From contig CALVPU010000009.1 in the NCBI GenBank assembly GCA_944353735.1, forward strand, positions 1 through 14,257: a DNA stretch of 14,257 nt. The letters run 5' to 3'. Positions 13,059-14,257 of this stretch are shown piece by piece. The translations under genes were made by a program, and so were the position numbers. The notes under the pieces are model-generated. The model did not search any database and had not been told where the DNA came from. It was given only the letters and a program-made list of their open reading frames with translations. Origin of the DNA: an uncultured Eubacteriales bacterium. GTDB taxonomy: Bacteria; Bacillota; Clostridia; Christensenellales; Aristaeellaceae. Numbering within the stretch: the stretch's first letter is position 1; each line of letters starts with the position of its first letter.

Positions 13059-14053
13059 GCGTGCGCGGAAAACCGGCTGTCCCCGACGGGAAGCACTCCA
13101 CTGCGGATCCGGCGCGCGCCGTTTCCCATCCGGAAAATGCCGCTGCCGGTACGCCGGCGAGGGGAATCGGCGCGTTTCTCCGCGCCAGCCTGAGGGCGCT
13201 GATCTGCTTCGCCGTTTACACCGTAGCGTTTCTCGCGATTCCGTTGGCTGTCGCGTTTGCACTCGCCAACCGATTCCCCGGCGTCTCTGTCCAAGCGACA
13301 AGCGCCGCGACCGCCCTGAGCGCGCTGGTCACCGCAGGCATTGCGCTGCGCGTGGCGCGCAGATGGCGCACGCCACGCACCCTGAGCGCGCGTTGGACCG
13401 CTGTGGGTGCGCTGACCGGGCTGCTCCTCCCCGCGATGCTGACCGCATTGGCGCTGGCGCTGGACAGCATGCGGCTGGAGCGCCCGCTGAGCGAACCGGC
13501 GCTTCATCTCGCGCTCGCGCTCGCACTGCTCGAAAGCGTGGCGATCTGCTTCAGCCACGGCGCGCTGTACCTGCGCCTGATCTTCGACGCAGCCGAGGCG
13601 CGCGCCGGACGGAGCGCCGCCTATTTCATCGCCTGCGCGCTGACCGTTTTGACAGCGGCGCTCAGAGGCGGCAACGCCGCCGCACTGCTCTGCGCGGCGG
13701 CGGCGAGCGCGGCACAGTGCGCGCTGTACGAGCGCGGCGGGTTGTTCGCGCCGGTGGCGATGGAAATCGCCTTCAGCGCGTGGACGTCGCTGCTGTTTGG
13801 CGGGCTGGGCGAATCATTCCCCGGCGTTTCGCCGGTGTACGCGCTGTACCACGTCTCCGAAGCATGGCTGACCGGCGGCGGCGCGGGGCTCGCCTTCGGC
13901 TGGGGACTCGCGCTGATCATGGCGGTCGCCGCCATGCTGCTATTGCGCCGCGAGCTCGCCGCCCTCGTCCGCCGTTTCCACCATGCCCTGCCGAGAGCCG
14001 TCGGCGCGCATAAGCAACCGCCGCACGGCGGCAACGGGCGCTGCTCCGCCTGA
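13055..14053 (+). CDS. Polytopic membrane protein, function unknown (possibly degenerate CPBP-like)
   Basis: 332-residue protein I do not recognise with confidence. A polar, probably disordered N-terminal 37 residues are followed by about eight hydrophobic segments (near 47-70, 80-100, 117-137, 150-172, 188-205, 207-225, 230-248 and 270-293) and a basic C-terminal tail. The order of segments, with LLESVAICFSHGALYLRL (158-175) and GGLFAPVAMEIAF (228-240), recalls the CPBP intramembrane protease family. But the Glu-Glu pair is Glu-Ser, the following Arg is missing, and the usual late His is Glu237, so it would be inactive if related. ATG 13055 overlaps the phosphorylase stop (ATGA), which makes it the fourth cistron of the operon. 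Very Ala/Leu-rich composition matches membrane proteins here. Confidence 0.7.
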   Translation: MSVRGKPAVPDGKHSTADPARAVSHPENAAAGTPARGIGAFLRASLRALICFAVYTVAFLAIPLAVAFALANRFPGVSVQATSAATALSALVTAGIALRVARRWRTPRTLSARWTAVGALTGLLLPAMLTALALALDSMRLERPLSEPALHLALALALLESVAICFSHGALYLRLIFDAAEARAGRSAAYFIACALTVLTAALRGGNAAALLCAAAASAAQCALYERGGLFAPVAMEIAFSAWTSLLFGGLGESFPGVSPVYALYHVSEAWLTGGGAGLAFGWGLALIMAVAAMLLLRRELAALVRRFHHALPRAVGAHKQPPHGGNGRCSA

Positions 14054-14257
14054 CATGAACTGCCGTCGCGCGAGGAGATCGCCCGCGGGCGCGCATTCAC
14101 TTGCGCGGCAGGTGCGGCGCAACGAGGCAGGCAATGCAATCGCGGAGTTTGCCGCTGGTTTCATTCCCGTCCGCATCGTGCGCGCGGCGCGGGCAGGCAA
14201 GCGCCGCAATCCCCTTTTCGGACATGTGCCATGATTTCACACATCCTGCAGGGCAAT
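14054..14257. other. Right-edge stretch with no identifiable gene
   Basis: No clear terminator (no T-run after a stem), RNA gene or family match is visible. A plus-strand frame from 14055 to 14234 is short, Arg/Ala-rich and lacks a Shine-Dalgarno. A minus-strand frame entering from the right edge and stopping near 14099 could be the end of a gene outside the window, but nothing in it is recognisable. Confidence 0.4.

Noticed and set aside
14018..14031. CCGCCG/CGGCGG short palindrome as an operon terminator
   Set aside because: It lies inside the last coding sequence, has only a 2-nt loop and no T-run follows.
1..14257. CRISPR arrays, insertion sequences, tRNA or rRNA genes, prophage genes
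   Set aside because: No regularly spaced repeats, transposase motifs, tRNA-like cloverleaf or phage gene were seen on either strand by reading; the window is ordinary chromosomal core plus one small operon.

Overview
This is a GC-rich window (roughly 60-65% G+C by eye) whose gene content and order point to a high-GC member of the Clostridia, a spore-former or a descendant of one. The reasons are a maf-mreB-mreC-mreD-PBP2-rodA cluster followed by an M23/M50 pair like spoIVFA/spoIVFB (the Firmicutes arrangement), AGGAGG-type ribosome binding sites, and sigma-A-like promoters with extended -10 elements. The lineage is an inference; there is no rRNA here to confirm it. Almost all of the window is coding.

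Left and centre, minus strand (positions 9772 down to 1): a cell-elongation operon. A promoter at about 9772-9780 precedes maf, mreB, mreC, mreD, a class B PBP (PBP2, TTG start overlapping mreD), rodA, a SpoIVFA-like degenerate LytM membrane protein, a SpoIVFB-like M50 intramembrane protease, and a PfkB-family kinase that runs off the left edge. MreB/MreC/MreD with RodA (glycosyltransferase) and PBP2 (transpeptidase) form the elongasome that builds lateral wall. The M23/M50 pair resembles the machinery that activates pro-sigma-K during sporulation. The minCD genes that often sit between mreD and this pair in Firmicutes are absent.

Middle, 9711-10504: a terminator, and promoters for three transcription units. 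A Nudix-fold gene on the minus strand (9890-10321) has its own extended -10 promoter and a strong intrinsic terminator just beyond its stop. Its promoter is divergent from the plus-strand operon promoter at 10447-10475.

Right, plus strand (10505-14053): a tightly coupled operon of a sirtuin, a hypoxanthine/uracil-type DNA glycosylase, a pyrimidine-nucleoside phosphorylase and an unrecognised polytopic membrane protein. Every junction is an ATGA overlap. The theme is NAD-dependent deacylation, deaminated-base repair and nucleoside salvage. The last 204 bases hold nothing I can identify.

I found no obviously new multi-gene system. The points most worth a second look are: (1) an MreB that appears to have lost the catalytic glutamate and the phosphate-2 aspartate; (2) a long hairpin that buries the Shine-Dalgarno of the SpoIVFA-like gene and begins only 10 nt after the rodA stop, which suggests translational coupling or an RNA switch; (3) a Nudix protein with a broken Nudix box; (4) intercistronic GC hairpins inside the mre operon.
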